Assembly: GCA_029378245.1 (NCBI GenBank)
Contig: JARKIF010000012.1
Location: 124,001 to 188,000 of the forward strand
DNA from: Roridomyces roridus
Taxonomy: Eukaryota > Basidiomycota > Agaricomycetes > Agaricales > Mycenaceae
Direction of reading: 5' to 3'
Length of the DNA: 64,000 nt
The position numbers and the translations under genes are program-made. Positions within the stretch are counted from its first letter, which is position 1, and every line of letters begins with the position of its first letter. Under the pieces are notes generated by a model. That model saw nothing but the letters and a program-made list of their open reading frames with translations, had not been told where the DNA came from and did not search any database. Positions 1-10,527 of this stretch are shown here, piece by piece.

Positions 1-539
1 CTTCACCTCAAGTAGACCGCAAGACGACCGCAAAATTCGAGCTTCCGGGTGGAATCACGTCCACCATCATGTGTGACCTTTCCATGCCACCGTACCTGGG
101 TTTCGTCCCGAACATGCCGACTTTCACAGTAGTGGTCGAGTGCGAGAAAGGGCAGCTCGAAATGTTCAATTATGTCGCAGTCAGTCTTTGTTAACCCATT
201 CTCAACCTCGCTTCCTGACTTTGCTATAGCCCCACTTTATGCATTCCATTAGCATCAAGCCCGTGGGCAAGAAGGGCCGTGTGGAGAAGGTGTACAAGTA
301 CCCCGATGGAGAAGATTGGCATTCTACATACCGGCATCAGCTTGAAGCCTTTGTGAGCAAGGTCAAAGGCCGTACTCCGCGCACTTGGGTCACAAGGGAG
401 GATTCGATCAAGAACATGGAGGTCATTGAGAGTGTTTATGCCAAGGTGTGTACTTAATCTCTGGGACGTTTCTTTATTCATCTGTTTCCAGAGCGGACTG
501 GGTAGTCGCCCGAAGTCCAGGTACGTTCCAAGCGATTGA
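1..539 (+). CDS. Gfo/Idh/MocA family oxidoreductase, 3' part
   Basis: The gene enters from the left edge, so only the C-terminal part of the protein is visible. Three exons can be joined (1-179, 230-445, 492-539) across GT-AG introns of about 50 bases, ending at TGA 537-539. The translated part resembles the C-terminal beta-sheet domain of NAD(P)-dependent sugar or dihydrodiol dehydrogenases of the Gfo/Idh/MocA family (for example D-xylose 1-dehydrogenase). It reads FELPGGITSTIMCDLSMP and later EDWHSTYRHQLEAFV. The Rossmann domain lies outside the window, so cofactor and substrate cannot be judged. A different member of the same superfamily lies at 47289-48665. The family call is from memory of family sequences; the splice sites are read directly. 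Confidence 0.75.
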
Positions 540-588
540 GCACGTCCTACATGTGTATCCGATTCGGGGTATAATTCGCGTATAAAAT

Positions 589-1853
589 CTACTCCTTTGT
601 CTCGAAAACCTTGGCATCCGCGTCGCCGCCATACCTCTTCGGTAGCTGATCCGCGTCAATGAAAGGCAGCAAAGCCTTGCCGATCGACTTGGGGCCGCTG
701 CCCACAACAGCCATTTTGGCAAATGTTGCGCTGGGAATAATGGTTTTGAAGAACCAGAACAGCCAGGTCATGAAGCCTGGGACGTTGACGAAGAACTTCT
801 TGTACTAGGCGACTGTCAATTGGGTGCGATTGTCATGTAAAAATGGACGCACGAGCAGTTCTGGGTAGTGGCTGCCAAAGATACCGCTAGCTTGGGACGC
901 TGCACTCTTGGATGCCGGTGTCCGACTGGACATACTCACGCCGGCGTAATCTTATATCGGGTCAGTTCCTGTAGACGAGCCAAGGATGACCATACCATGG
1001 ACCTGAATCGCCTGATCGACGGTCGTAAAGTCGAGCATCTCGAGAGACTTCTCCATGAACGCGACACGCCATCGAAGGAAGCGATCGACGTCGCCGAACA
1101 CGGCCTCGAGGTCCTGATTTCCGCCGTATATGTTATAGCTTGACAAGCATGAGCGAGAGACGAGTAAAACAAAGAACAAGACAGACACCACGGGGCGGCC
1201 ACCCTTGTCGCGGCCGTGAATGTGTCCGAGCTGGCCGAAGACGTCCGCTGGGAATTCTTCTTTCATGGCGGCCTCGACATTGAATTCGCTGCGCCAACGA
1301 AGAGTCGCGACGAACATATCGGTAGCGGCGGAGACATTAAGATTCCTTGAATTTACTTGAATGGATTGGGAATTTGCAAGACAAGTCGTCTTACCTGGCA
1401 CGCAGGAACTTCATGAGCACTACACTGACACGAGCATCGCTGTCGAGGTCTGTAGGGTCTATCTTGACTCCCCAGAGATTTATGGGAGTAGTCTTTGCGT
1501 CGGGCTTGTCGTCATACGCCTTGGAAAGGGCGTCGGGGATTCCTTTCTACACTTTCGTTGAGTGCCTTGGTTTCCAGAGATGCTTGCCATAAGTACTATA
1601 CCCGGAATTCAGTCAAAGCTTTCCACTCGTAGCCCGTGAATTGCTCTGTCAGAGCATTCTGAGGTTCTTCTTTCGCAGGTCCGGTGGAAGTCGCAGCAGG
1701 AGCAACCGGGGTGGCTCCAGGCTGCGGAGGTGCAGCCGTTTCTGTGGCTGGTGGAGGGGACGGTGCAGGCATCTCTTCCGGGGCTGGAATGGTTGGAGTG
1801 GGAGAGAGAGCAGGCTCAGATGTAGAGGTTGCAGGTACAGGCGTTTCCGACAT
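589..1853 (-). CDS. SFH5: SFH5-type phosphatidylinositol transfer protein (CRAL-TRIO/Sec14)
   Basis: Six exons on the minus strand (1602-1853, 1395-1546, 1187-1345, 996-1138, 853-950, 589-804) join into one 339-residue frame. The first 70 residues are a Pro/Ala/Thr-rich tail. They are followed by a CRAL-TRIO N segment and a Sec14 lipid-binding domain with GHIHGRDKGGRPVVYNIYGG and the C-terminal run VNVPGFMTWLFWFFKTIIP. SFH5 proteins move phosphatidylinositol between membranes, at the ER and plasma membrane in yeast. The start at 1853 (MSETPVPA) was chosen because the low-complexity tail typical of fungal SFH5 begins there. The frame stays open upstream to an ATG at 1982, so a longer N terminus is possible. 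The gene converges on the oxidoreductase to its left and diverges from the membrane protein gene at 2215. Confidence 0.88.
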
Positions 1854-2214
1854 GCTGCTGAGAGTTGGCTGAGAGCCAAAGTTGTGGTTATCAGATAAAG
1901 CTGGCAAGGCCGAAAAAGCTTCCGCCTCGGCAGGTTCGGCAGACTCGGCATTGACTGCAACTCTATTGAGTCCTTCATTCACTCCAATGCTTGCCAGTTT
2001 GTAAAGAGCACTCTTGCGTCTCTTACGGTTACGGGCATGCTGGCGTCTTGTCCGAGCACATTACTGAGAACAGACCATCCGTGCTTGTCCGGCCAATGTC
2101 CAATTGCTTTCACTGCAACCACTTGGCAACGACTGCGCTGTCGCTGCGGTGAGAAGATATGGGCGCTCATTCTCGGCTAGTCTCAATACAGCTGGCGTCG
2201 GCCTTCTCACACAC
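1854..2214. promoter_or_regulatory. Divergent intergenic region between SFH5 and the first membrane glycoprotein gene
   Basis: This 361-base gap separates two divergent starts and must carry both promoters. No convincing TATA box or repeated motif was recognised. The SFH5 frame remains open into it (to 1982), so part may be 5' coding sequence. Confidence 0.4.
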
Positions 2215-3337
2215 ATGTTTCTTTCCTTCCTTCTTGTATTTCTCTTCGGTCTATTCTGGCAATGCTCCGTGGCTGTAGTCACCAATCGCACCATTGACGA
2301 TACCTATGGGGACCCTATAACTGGATTCATGCCCTTCTATGCACCCGCGTCGCAGTGGAATCCCGTAAGCAAGTAATCTTGGGCCATTGCTTTGTCTAAA
2401 GCAAACAGACCAATTGCACTGGATGCTTTGTACAACCAGACCCAAGCCAACTGTTCAATGGCACGCGGCATGATACCACTTCGAACGACGGCACATCATC
2501 ACTCACCCTTCAATTCACCGGTATGCGTAGGCCCAGCAGGCGCGGATTTCGCTAACTCTCTTCCAGGCACTGCCATTTACCTTTTCTGTGTCGTCCCCAA
2601 TACCATTCCGAACACCAGCCCTCCAACGATCACTCGTTACGATCTGCAGTTTACACTGGACAATGCCGTAGTAGGAACCTACGTCCACCCGTCCGATGGA
2701 TCGCTCGACTTCCAGTACAAAGTACCTGTGTTGAGCGTGCAAAATCTGACCAACACCTCCCATTTGCTTCTCGCGGAGACACAGAGCCAGGGCTCGTTTT
2801 TCATGTTTGATTTTGCCATGTACACGTGCGTATTCCGCATCCGCAGCAAGCATGCTACTCACAGGGAGCTGCAATAGATTCGACGATGGACTAGCTGCGG
2901 AAGCTAGCCAAACATCTTCGACCGGTGGTCCGTCACAAACCAACAGTCCCTCTTCATCCGCCACGCAATCGACTGGCTCGCATACTCCCATTGCTGCAAT
3001 CGTGGGGGGTAGCGTAGCAGGCGTGGTCGCCATCGCAGTCTTTGTTCTCGCGCTGTTGTTTTGGAAGCGCAGCCGCCGACGACCCAAGGCACGAGGCAGC
3101 GAGCTGGCACTCATCGATGAGGACGAGGTTCCACCCATTGCACTCGAGATCAGTGCGTTTCGGGATAATCCAGCTCCCAGCATCGCGGCATCGTCGTCGG
3201 CGGCGACGACACAAGGTGTCCTTCCTCCGTATGCCCTGACGGATCCACATGCAAGCTCGGAGGACCTTGTCAATGTGGAAACCCCGAAGGTTGTCGGAAA
3301 GGTAGCGTCGAGATTACATGTAAATCACCAGGGTTAG
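2215..3337 (+). CDS. Single-pass membrane glycoprotein, tandem copy 1
   Basis: Four exons (2215-2364, 2409-2520, 2567-2825, 2878-3337) give a 326-residue protein. It starts with a hydrophobic signal peptide (FLSFLLVFLFGLFWQCSVA). The ectodomain is about 200 residues with several N-glycosylation sites (NRT, NCT, NGT, NLT, NTS) and a Cys pair (NCTGCF). A Ser/Thr-rich stalk follows, then one membrane span (IAAIVGGSVAGVVAIAVFVL) ended by basic KRSRRR, and a short cytoplasmic tail. The topology predicts a plasma-membrane protein with an outward ectodomain and a short cytosolic tail. No enzymatic motif is visible and no function is assigned. A paralog with the same intron positions follows at 3560. 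Proteins of this build are common in Agaricomycetes, but this is recognition by architecture only. Confidence 0.85.
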
Positions 3338-3559
3338 GACGATTATGTCCTCAAATGTTTTTCTTCCGGGCACTTGTCTCAAACTCTCGGCTTAATGTCA
3401 AACTTACGTTGCCATTCCGGCTATAGGCACCGGTATATATTGCATTTTGGTTTGTGCACTTACGACCTGGTAGCGCGACCCATCGCTCAAGTCACTCCGA
3501 AACCGCTCGGCGCTCAGGGCTCAGCGCCCGTTAATCGCGCTAAAAGGAAATTGCTGTAA

Positions 3560-4646
3560 ATGGCGCTACGTCCGGCTTGTCAAGCAATGGCTCTTCACTT
3601 GTTTCGTCCCCGCCTCTTCCTCTTTGCTCTACTCTGGCCATGCTGCGTGGCTGTAGTCACTAATCGCACCATCGACGATACTTATGGGGACCTTGTAACT
3701 GGCGCTATGCCCTTCTATGCACCGGCATCAGCATGGAATCCTGTAAGCGGAATTCATGCACCTTGTTGCTTGGTCTAAGCAGGCAGAGCAATTGTACTGG
3801 CTGCTTTGTACAGCCGGACCCAAGCCAATTGCTCAATGGTACACGACATGATAGCACTGCCAGAGGCGCCACGTCGTCAGTCACCCTCCAATTTAGCGGT
3901 ATGTACATAGGTCCAACAGATGGATCAACCTTAGTCCCCTCAGGAACGGCGATTTACTTTTTCTGCGTGGTCCCAAATACCATTCCGAACACCAACCCTC
4001 CAACAATCACTCGCTACGATCTCAAGTTTACATTGGACAACGCCGTAGTTGGAACATACGTCCACGACCCAGATAACTCCCTCGTTTTCCTCTACAAAGT
4101 ACCTGTGCTGAGCGTACAAAATCTGACCAACACTTCGCACCTCCTGCTTGCAGAGACGGCGAGCGATAATTCGCTCTTCGTATTTGACTTTGCCATTTAT
4201 ACGTGCGTGTGTGGCATCTCCCAGCCTCAAGCCTGGTCATCATTCAAATGAGATTCGACGATGGACTAGAGGCTAGCGACACATCTTCCATCGGTGGTCC
4301 CTCGCAAAGTCCGTCTTCTGCAGCTTCTGCTTCTGCTTCGCACTCGACTCGCTCGCATACTCCCATCGCTGCAATCGTCGCGGGCAGCGTAGCAGGCGCG
4401 ATTGCCATGGGAGCAGTTTTCATTATTGTCTTGTGGATTCAGAAGCGGAGCTCGCTCAAAGATGAAAGCGCGATTCCATACACTGCCAGTGCACCGGAAA
4501 TCAGCGCGCTTCAAGACCATCCACATCCACCTTCGGCGACGACCTGGACAACGCTGCAAAGTTCCGACACAGGTCTTCCCCCTTATGCCGCGACGGAATC
4601 GCACCTAGTCAATGCGGAAACTGTGAGGGTCCCTAGAAAAAGATAG
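3560..4646 (+). CDS. Single-pass membrane glycoprotein, tandem copy 2
   Basis: Four exons (3560-3742, 3787-3898, 3944-4202, 4253-4646) give 315 residues. The layout is as in the upstream copy: signal peptide, glycosylated ectodomain beginning TNRTIDDTYGD, Ser-rich stalk, one membrane span (IAAIVAGSVAGAIAMGAVFI), basic stop-transfer residues and a tail. All three introns sit at positions and phases identical to copy 1, and exons 2 and 3 have identical lengths (112 and 259 bases). Long stretches of the ectodomain are nearly identical to copy 1, for example FCVVPNTIPNT and YKVPVLSVQNLTNTSHLLLA. The stalks and tails have diverged. This is a recent tandem duplication. Only 222 bases separate the two genes, room for a short terminator and promoter. 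Function unknown. Confidence 0.85.
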
Positions 4647-4717
4647 CTTCGAGTAGTGGATCGATAATAGGGATGATCTTGTAGTGGACTGTTTATTTCG
4701 CGCTTGACAAAATTATC

Positions 4718-6598
4718 ATGTCGTTCCCTCATACGAAACTGCTATTCCCCTCTTCCTCATCCACACTTGTCCTATCCGGACCGCATATCCAGCTCGTCGA
4801 CTCGCGGTCAGGCCTTCCAAATCAGCCGCCCGTCGCCTCTCATAATCTGCAGAACAGGCGCCCTCCTCGCGACCACCACTGACCGCGATGGAGCCGCTAA
4901 AGACGCGCTGATCAAGTCTGGTCCCATCCGCCTCGCAGCCGTAAATAAAACTGGAACGTATCTTGTCACCTCGGGCGACGACAAGCTACTCAAACTCTGG
5001 CAAGTCGAAGGGCTCAGCTTGCTGAATGAACGGTCGGACTTGTGAACAAATCCAACGCGCAGGAGCTCATGAGATGTGCAGGGAGCTTCCCAAAAAGCCG
5101 ACAGGTCTGGCGTTTACGCAAGATGGGCAGACCATCCTCGCGTCTGATAAATTTGGGGACATTTTCAGGTGTGTTACCCTCCTCCGTGCACGACGCGTCG
5201 TAATTTTTTCAGCTACGAACTGCACCCTGCTCCGCAAACAGTTGAGCAGAAGAAAGCTCTGGCTTCGCATGACAACCCCTCGGGCGGCAAGCTCATCTTG
5301 GGCCATGCCTCCTTCTTAACGACATTCTCACTCAGCTTTGACGAGAAATACATCATCACTGCCGACAGAGACGAACATATACGCGTCAGCTGGTATCCCC
5401 AAGGATATTCGATCGAGACTTATTGCTTGGGTCATGAAAAGTACGTATCTTCTACTCATCGGGAGGCGTTTGTTTATGGTGGCTCCCGGCAGATTCGTCT
5501 CCACGATCCACGTACCCGCTTTCTCACCAACAGAACTCGTGTCTGGAGGTGGGGATCCGATGCTCAAAGTGTGGGATTGGATGAGCGGAAAACTCAAGCG
5601 CAATGTACACATTTCGGACGTCGTGGAACCTTTCATCAAGGTCAAGCCCGCTGGCAAGGTTCCTCGACGATTTGAGGACGATGGTGAGGAAGGGAAACAG
5701 AAATTGAGCAAAAAGGCAAAGGCACGCGCAAAGAAACAGGCCGAGAGGGAGGTTTCTACGCCTGCTGCGCCTGAAGAAAATACGGAAGAGCTCGAGCATG
5801 TGGTGGAGGAGCCTGAAGCTATTCTTGCTCTCCTCCGGATCGAGTCATTGAAGGTGGATGACGCGCGATATCTCGTCTTCAGTGCCGTTGGGTGGGTATC
5901 TGACTCGCTTACGGACCGCGGGTGTGACTGATTTGTGTTCAGGGCCACTGCTTTATTCTTGTGCCCATTCCCCGACTCGGATGACGCTGCGTCGGCTATC
6001 CAGACCTTCGACTTTGGAAAGCCTGTACTCGAGTTTACGCTATCGGCCGACGGGCTCATATGGGTGTGTCTGGACGGACAGTGGACAGATTCAGGATCTT
6101 TGGAAGACACGCCGACGATGGTTCGGGTTCTGCGTGTTTCATCGGGCGCGGTGAGTTGTTATCACCTCCCAGACCGCAAGCTGATCGTATCTAGTTCGTC
6201 GAAGTCTCAGACGAGTCTACCGTATCGCTCCTCTCAACGCTCAACTCTAAATGTATATTACCAGGTAAGGTCTCGTACAGGTTTCTGGAAATTAACTGAC
6301 GGCCATTGCAGCCACCCGTGCCGAATTGAAAACACTAGACATCTATCTGCCGCTGTTAGCGCTGCCAAAGAACAACGAGACGGAGCACGATCCCATGGAC
6401 CGGGATCCGATGCTTCAGGAAGCAGAGGAGGAGGGAGGTGGTGGGCTCAGCAGGAAAGAGCTGGGGAGGCTCAAGAGTAAGAAGGCGGTGGCGAAAGCGC
6501 AAAAACGGGGGCCTGGGGGTGAGGACGAGGAGGAAGGTAGGAGCACGAAAAAGTCGAGGTCAGAGGATGGGACCGACGTTGTAATGGATGAGGCCTAG
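4718..6598 (+). CDS. TRM82: tRNA (guanine-N7) methyltransferase non-catalytic WD40 subunit
   Basis: Eight exons (4718-4806, 4853-5032, 5082-5168, 5213-5440, 5493-5891, 5943-6150, 6195-6264, 6312-6598) join without a frame break into 515 residues. WD-like repeats run through the first two thirds (for example YLVTSGDDKLLKLWQ, ILASDKFGDIFSYEL, YIITADRDEHIRVSWYP and LVSGGGDPMLKVWDW). A charged Lys/Glu-rich insert follows at about residues 215-270, and the tail is basic and acidic (KKAVAKAQKR). Order and motif wording fit Trm82/WDR4, the scaffold that binds Trm8 to make m7G46 in tRNA. The catalytic partner is not in this window. Identification rests on remembered similarity and could be confused with another WD40 protein, but the motif set is specific. 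Confidence 0.83.
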
Positions 6599-7049
6599 GG
6601 TGAGGGTTTGCGGTTTGCGGCCTAGCAAGGCCACCCGGCCCGGATCACCGGGAGGGTACTAGTTTTCTAGCCGAGGATTTGAGCATTTCGGCGAGTCAGA
6701 CACCGAAGGCCGAGATTGATTAGATTATCTATCTCACTTGCGTCATACCGATCGCGAGTCCGTCCGCTTGTCTCGGGCGGCAAAAACATGAATCCAAGCA
6801 CAGTTGAAGCTAATACCTTTGCTCAATGGGTGGCCTTGGGTGCTGTATGGGATATGTGAGCCTTTCACGCTTTTCTCATGTCCGAAATGAGCTCAAGAGG
6901 GATAGATCGACCAAAGTGACCGAATCAGGGAGTGATAGTAAGTCTAGTCCGGATCCGGCAAATTCGGCTTTGCTTTCGCTTATAAACGACAGCAACATAC
7001 GGTGGCTCAATGTTGACCCTCCTCCTTCTTCTCCCCGGTGTTGAGAGAC
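6599..7049. other. Intergenic region before the MFS transporter
   Basis: About 450 bases holding the TRM82 3' end and the promoter of the MFS gene. A G/C-rich patch near 6615-6660 (ggccacccggcccgg) is the only compositional feature. No convincing ORF or repeat was found. Confidence 0.35.
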
Positions 7050-8880
7050 ATGGCCGATGCTAGTCGGCAAGAAAGTCCAGATCCAGACAACCAGACCGTC
7101 ACCTTCACGGACAAGGAAGCAGATGAGTCGCCAGATCTACGGGCCAGGGAGAAGGAGGAGGAAATTGCTGCCGGCGAGGAATTTTATCCAGGAGACAGCG
7201 GTAGCTTCAGAGCATGGTTGGTCGTAGCGGGAGTGAGTCCTCGCGATTCTCTGAAAAGTCATCTCTGAGCAACTTCAGACGATAGCTGGTAACCTCTCGA
7301 CGTAGGTATTTCCCTTCGTGACGAAGATTTCTTGGCCTAACAGATTTCAGGTTTGGCTATGTGAATGCTTGGGGTGTGCGTACACTGGATGCAACTGCGA
7401 CTCGATTTCTAATGTGTTGATCAGGTATTCCAAGCATATTACGAGCAGAACATCCTTAGTGATGTCTCTCCGTCCAATATGTATGCACACATTTCCTCCT
7501 CTTAGCAGCCCACCATTGACTCGAATTCAAAGTGCGTGGATAGGCTCCATACAGGTTCTTTCTTCCTTTATCTTCTACGCGCGATGGGCTCTCAACAGTT
7601 TCTAGTATTCATTGGTCTTCTTCCCCGGCCTCGTCACCGGCCGTATGTTCGACTTGGGATACTTCAAGATCCCATTCGTTGCATCCAGGTCAGTTGTCGA
7701 GGATTATCTGTGCCAGTCTCATTGATACTGGATTCAAAGCACGTTACTGGTCGTCTGCACGTTTCTGGTCGCTCAATGTAAGGAATACTGGCAATTCATC
7801 CTGTGCCAAGGCATTGCCACTGGGGTAAATCTATTCTCGAGCACGCGGTTCATCTTTACTTACTCTCGTTCAGTTGAGCTGTGGCTTAATATTTGGACCG
7901 AACTTGGGAGTTATCGGCCACTGGTTCAAGAAAAAACGTGGGCTAGCACTGGGATTCAGTGCGATCGGCTCCTCCATTGGTGGAACCATCTTCCCTCTGG
8001 CGACTCGCCGCCTCATTCCCCTCGTCGGGTAATCTTGTTTGGCATCTATTATTTCTCAAACTGAACATTTCCAGATTTCCGTGGACGATGCGGATTTGCG
8101 CGTTTATCCTCGTCTTCACCCTCGGTTTCGCCAACCTCACACTGGCTCGGAGGCTTCCACCTAAAAACGTCAGCGGTGGCCTGCTCAACCTCAAAGCTTT
8201 CAAAAATGCCGCCTATTCCGTGTACTGCTTATCCGGTCTCGTCGCATTCCTCGGACTATACACGACACTCACCTATATCGACGCAAGCGCGGTTTTCTAT
8301 GGTGTCTCTCCTGATTGGAGTTTTAACCTCGTCGCGATTGCGAATGGGAGCTCACTCTTTGGGCGAATTGCGGGTGGATTCTTCTCGGACAAGTTCGGCT
8401 CGCTCAACTGCCTCATCCCGATGACGCTCCTTGCCGCGGTTATGACCTACGCATGGCCCTTTGCGCGTACGCAATCTTCACTCATCGCCGTCGCGGTGCT
8501 CTATGGGTACGTCTCCTCTTCATGTCGCTCGAGATCTCCTCGCCAATTCAAACACAGCATCCTCTCCGGCACATATGTCAGTGTGTTTGCGTTGCCGATA
8601 TTCGCGCTCGGCGACATTCACGACGTCGGGCGACGCACTGGCATGGCGCTGACGTGTGCTGCATTTGGCGCGCTCGCAGGCCCACCTATATCTGGTGCGA
8701 TTAATACTGCGACGGGTGGCTTTACCGCTGTGGGATATTACGCTGGTGTGTCCTCTGCTTCTATCTCTGGCATTCAGTATTGACGGAGCCGCCGTAGGGA
8801 GCACGATTGTACTGTCGGTTTTGCTGATGGTCGTTACGAGACAGTTGGTTCTTAGAGGCGCGATATGGGCCAAGATATAG
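7050..8880 (+). CDS. MFS transporter, monocarboxylate transporter (MCT) type
   Basis: Eleven exons (7050-7232, 7279-7301, 7351-7375, 7425-7480, 7533-7554, 7606-7688, 7740-7824, 7874-8028, 8075-8506, 8558-8745, 8798-8880) give 444 residues. Several exons are only 22-25 bases long. An acidic cytosolic N terminus of about 55 residues precedes the membrane domain. It reads FRAWLVVAGTIAGNLSTFGY, then GVFQAYYEQNILSDVSPSN, IAWIGSIQYSLVFFPGLVTG and the central GHWFKKKRGLALGFSAIGSS. This is the fungal MCT/MCH layout (TC 2.A.1.13), proton-linked or facilitated transport of small organic acids or riboflavin-like solutes. The substrate cannot be read from sequence. The last intron (8746-8797) is needed to reach the final helix, STIVLSVLLMVVTRQLVL. 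Confidence 0.85.
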
Positions 8881-9173
8881 CGAGTCGTTGGGTGAATGGC
8901 TTGGTTTTAACGCTGGCGCAGTTTATGCGCTATAATATCTTACGACGATTTGTATTACCAGACCAGCACGATATCTCATACACAGTTTGGTTTGCCGAAT
9001 CATGTTTCGGACCCTCTCATCCTGCTCTCATCTGAATCATCCGGGGCATGTCTCCGTCTTACGTGGAGCGGAAGGAAGGGCCCGCGCCAGTCAATTGAAA
9101 AAACCTCGGTCGCTGTACGTAGCTGTCCGTTTCATTCCAATAAAAGGTGGGGAGTCTCCCACTATCCGTCATC

Positions 9174-10351
9174 ATGGCCATTTCTACCATCTTCCACCAT
9201 TTCTTCGCCAGGTTACCGGAAACTCCAGCCAACCTCACTGGTCGTGTTTTCATCGTCACTGGTAGCAACACCGGCATTGGCTTTGCACTTGCCGTACATC
9301 TCGCGCGTCGAAATCCAGCCCGACTGATTCTCGCCGTCCGTGATGTGACCAAAGGCGAGACAGCCAAAAAGGAAATCATCGCACAGACAGGCTTCACCGG
9401 GTCTGTCGAAGTCTGGGAACTCGATATGGCCCGGTTCGAGAGCGTCAAGCAGTTTGCGGAGCGCGCGAATCAATCTCTTGAGCGTTTGGACGGAGCTGTT
9501 CTGAACGCTGGGATTAGTTTATGGAAATGGACTATGACCGCCGAAGGTTGGGAGAGCATGTACGCACTCTACGACGGCCTTTCAATCAATGAACCCATTC
9601 AATTCGTAGGTTGCAGATCAACGCCCTGTCTACTGGACTCCTGGGTGTTTTGCTACTGCCGCTGCTCCAAAGGACTTCGAACCTCGCAGCCCCTGACGCC
9701 TTTGCAATGGCACCTCATTTAACTTTGACTGGGTCTGCAGGCATGTTCCTGGCAAAGTTCACCGACAGATCGAAGCCCAAGATCCTTGAAGCCATGAACG
9801 TTGAAGGAGGAAGCGATGTAATGGATCGTTATATCACTTCCAAACTCTTTGATCTGTTCATTGCCCGCAAAATTGCGGCGTTGAACCAAGCAAAGGGCGT
9901 GGTTGTCAAGTAAGTCGGATTAGTTTGCATTTCTGCCGGCTAACTTGGCGTAGTGTCGTCGATCCGGGCTTGTGTGCTTCTGATCTCGCTCGAGACCTCG
10001 GTCTCTCCGCTTTCATTATGTATGTGATAGACTCGAATTCATCTCACCTTGGGTTTCATTGTTCTCCAGCGCCATCCTACGTGCCATCGCCTGGACGTGC
10101 TCCAAAGGCGCTCTCAACTTGCTTTACGGCGTACTCAACGGTACTCCGCCGGGAGCGTATATCATGTTCGGGAAATTGTGCCAGTGCGTATAATGGTCGT
10201 CTTTCTGTTCCTTCTCAAGCTCCTTTCAACAAGGCCACCGGATTGGACTCTTACCGACACAGGATTGCGGGTAGAAGAACAGATTTGGAACGAGATGATG
10301 GATGTGTGGCGAGAGATTTCTCCTGAAGTTGTCGATATCGTAGCGGCTTGA
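9174..10351 (+). CDS. Short-chain dehydrogenase/reductase
   Basis: Five exons (9174-9559, 9610-9909, 9954-10019, 10070-10183, 10234-10351) give 327 residues in one frame. The Rossmann motif TGSNTGIG lies at about residues 31-38 and a downstream motif LNAGIS follows the usual NAG position. The catalytic YxxxK is YITSK. The enzyme resembles the fungal retinol dehydrogenase-12/WW-oxidoreductase-like group that uses NADP(H) on lipid-like or aromatic carbonyls; the substrate is unknown. The ATG at 9174 was chosen because it starts the hydrophobic AISTIFHHFFARLPE leader found in this group. The last acceptor (10233) was chosen because the nearer AG at 10218-10219 breaks the frame. Confidence 0.85.
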
Positions 10352-10527
10352 AAAAAGACCAGTTTGAGACGTTGCTCGGAGACCTGGCGTTGAAAGACCG
10401 AAAGAGAAAGAGAATATGTCAATCAATGTGGCGCTGCAGCGCATCACGGGTGACATAACAAGATCCCAGTTGATTTGCTGTTTATCAGCCAAACAATTAG
10501 CCTTGACCCGCCCCGCCCCCTCGTCCC

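Noticed and set aside
2515..3273. Minus-strand ORF of 252 codons
   Set aside because: It is antisense to the first membrane glycoprotein, whose plus-strand splice pattern is confirmed by its tandem copy.
5328..6110. Long minus-strand ORF of 260 codons
   Set aside because: It lies antisense to TRM82 exons, has shadow-type composition and no splice signals or domain.
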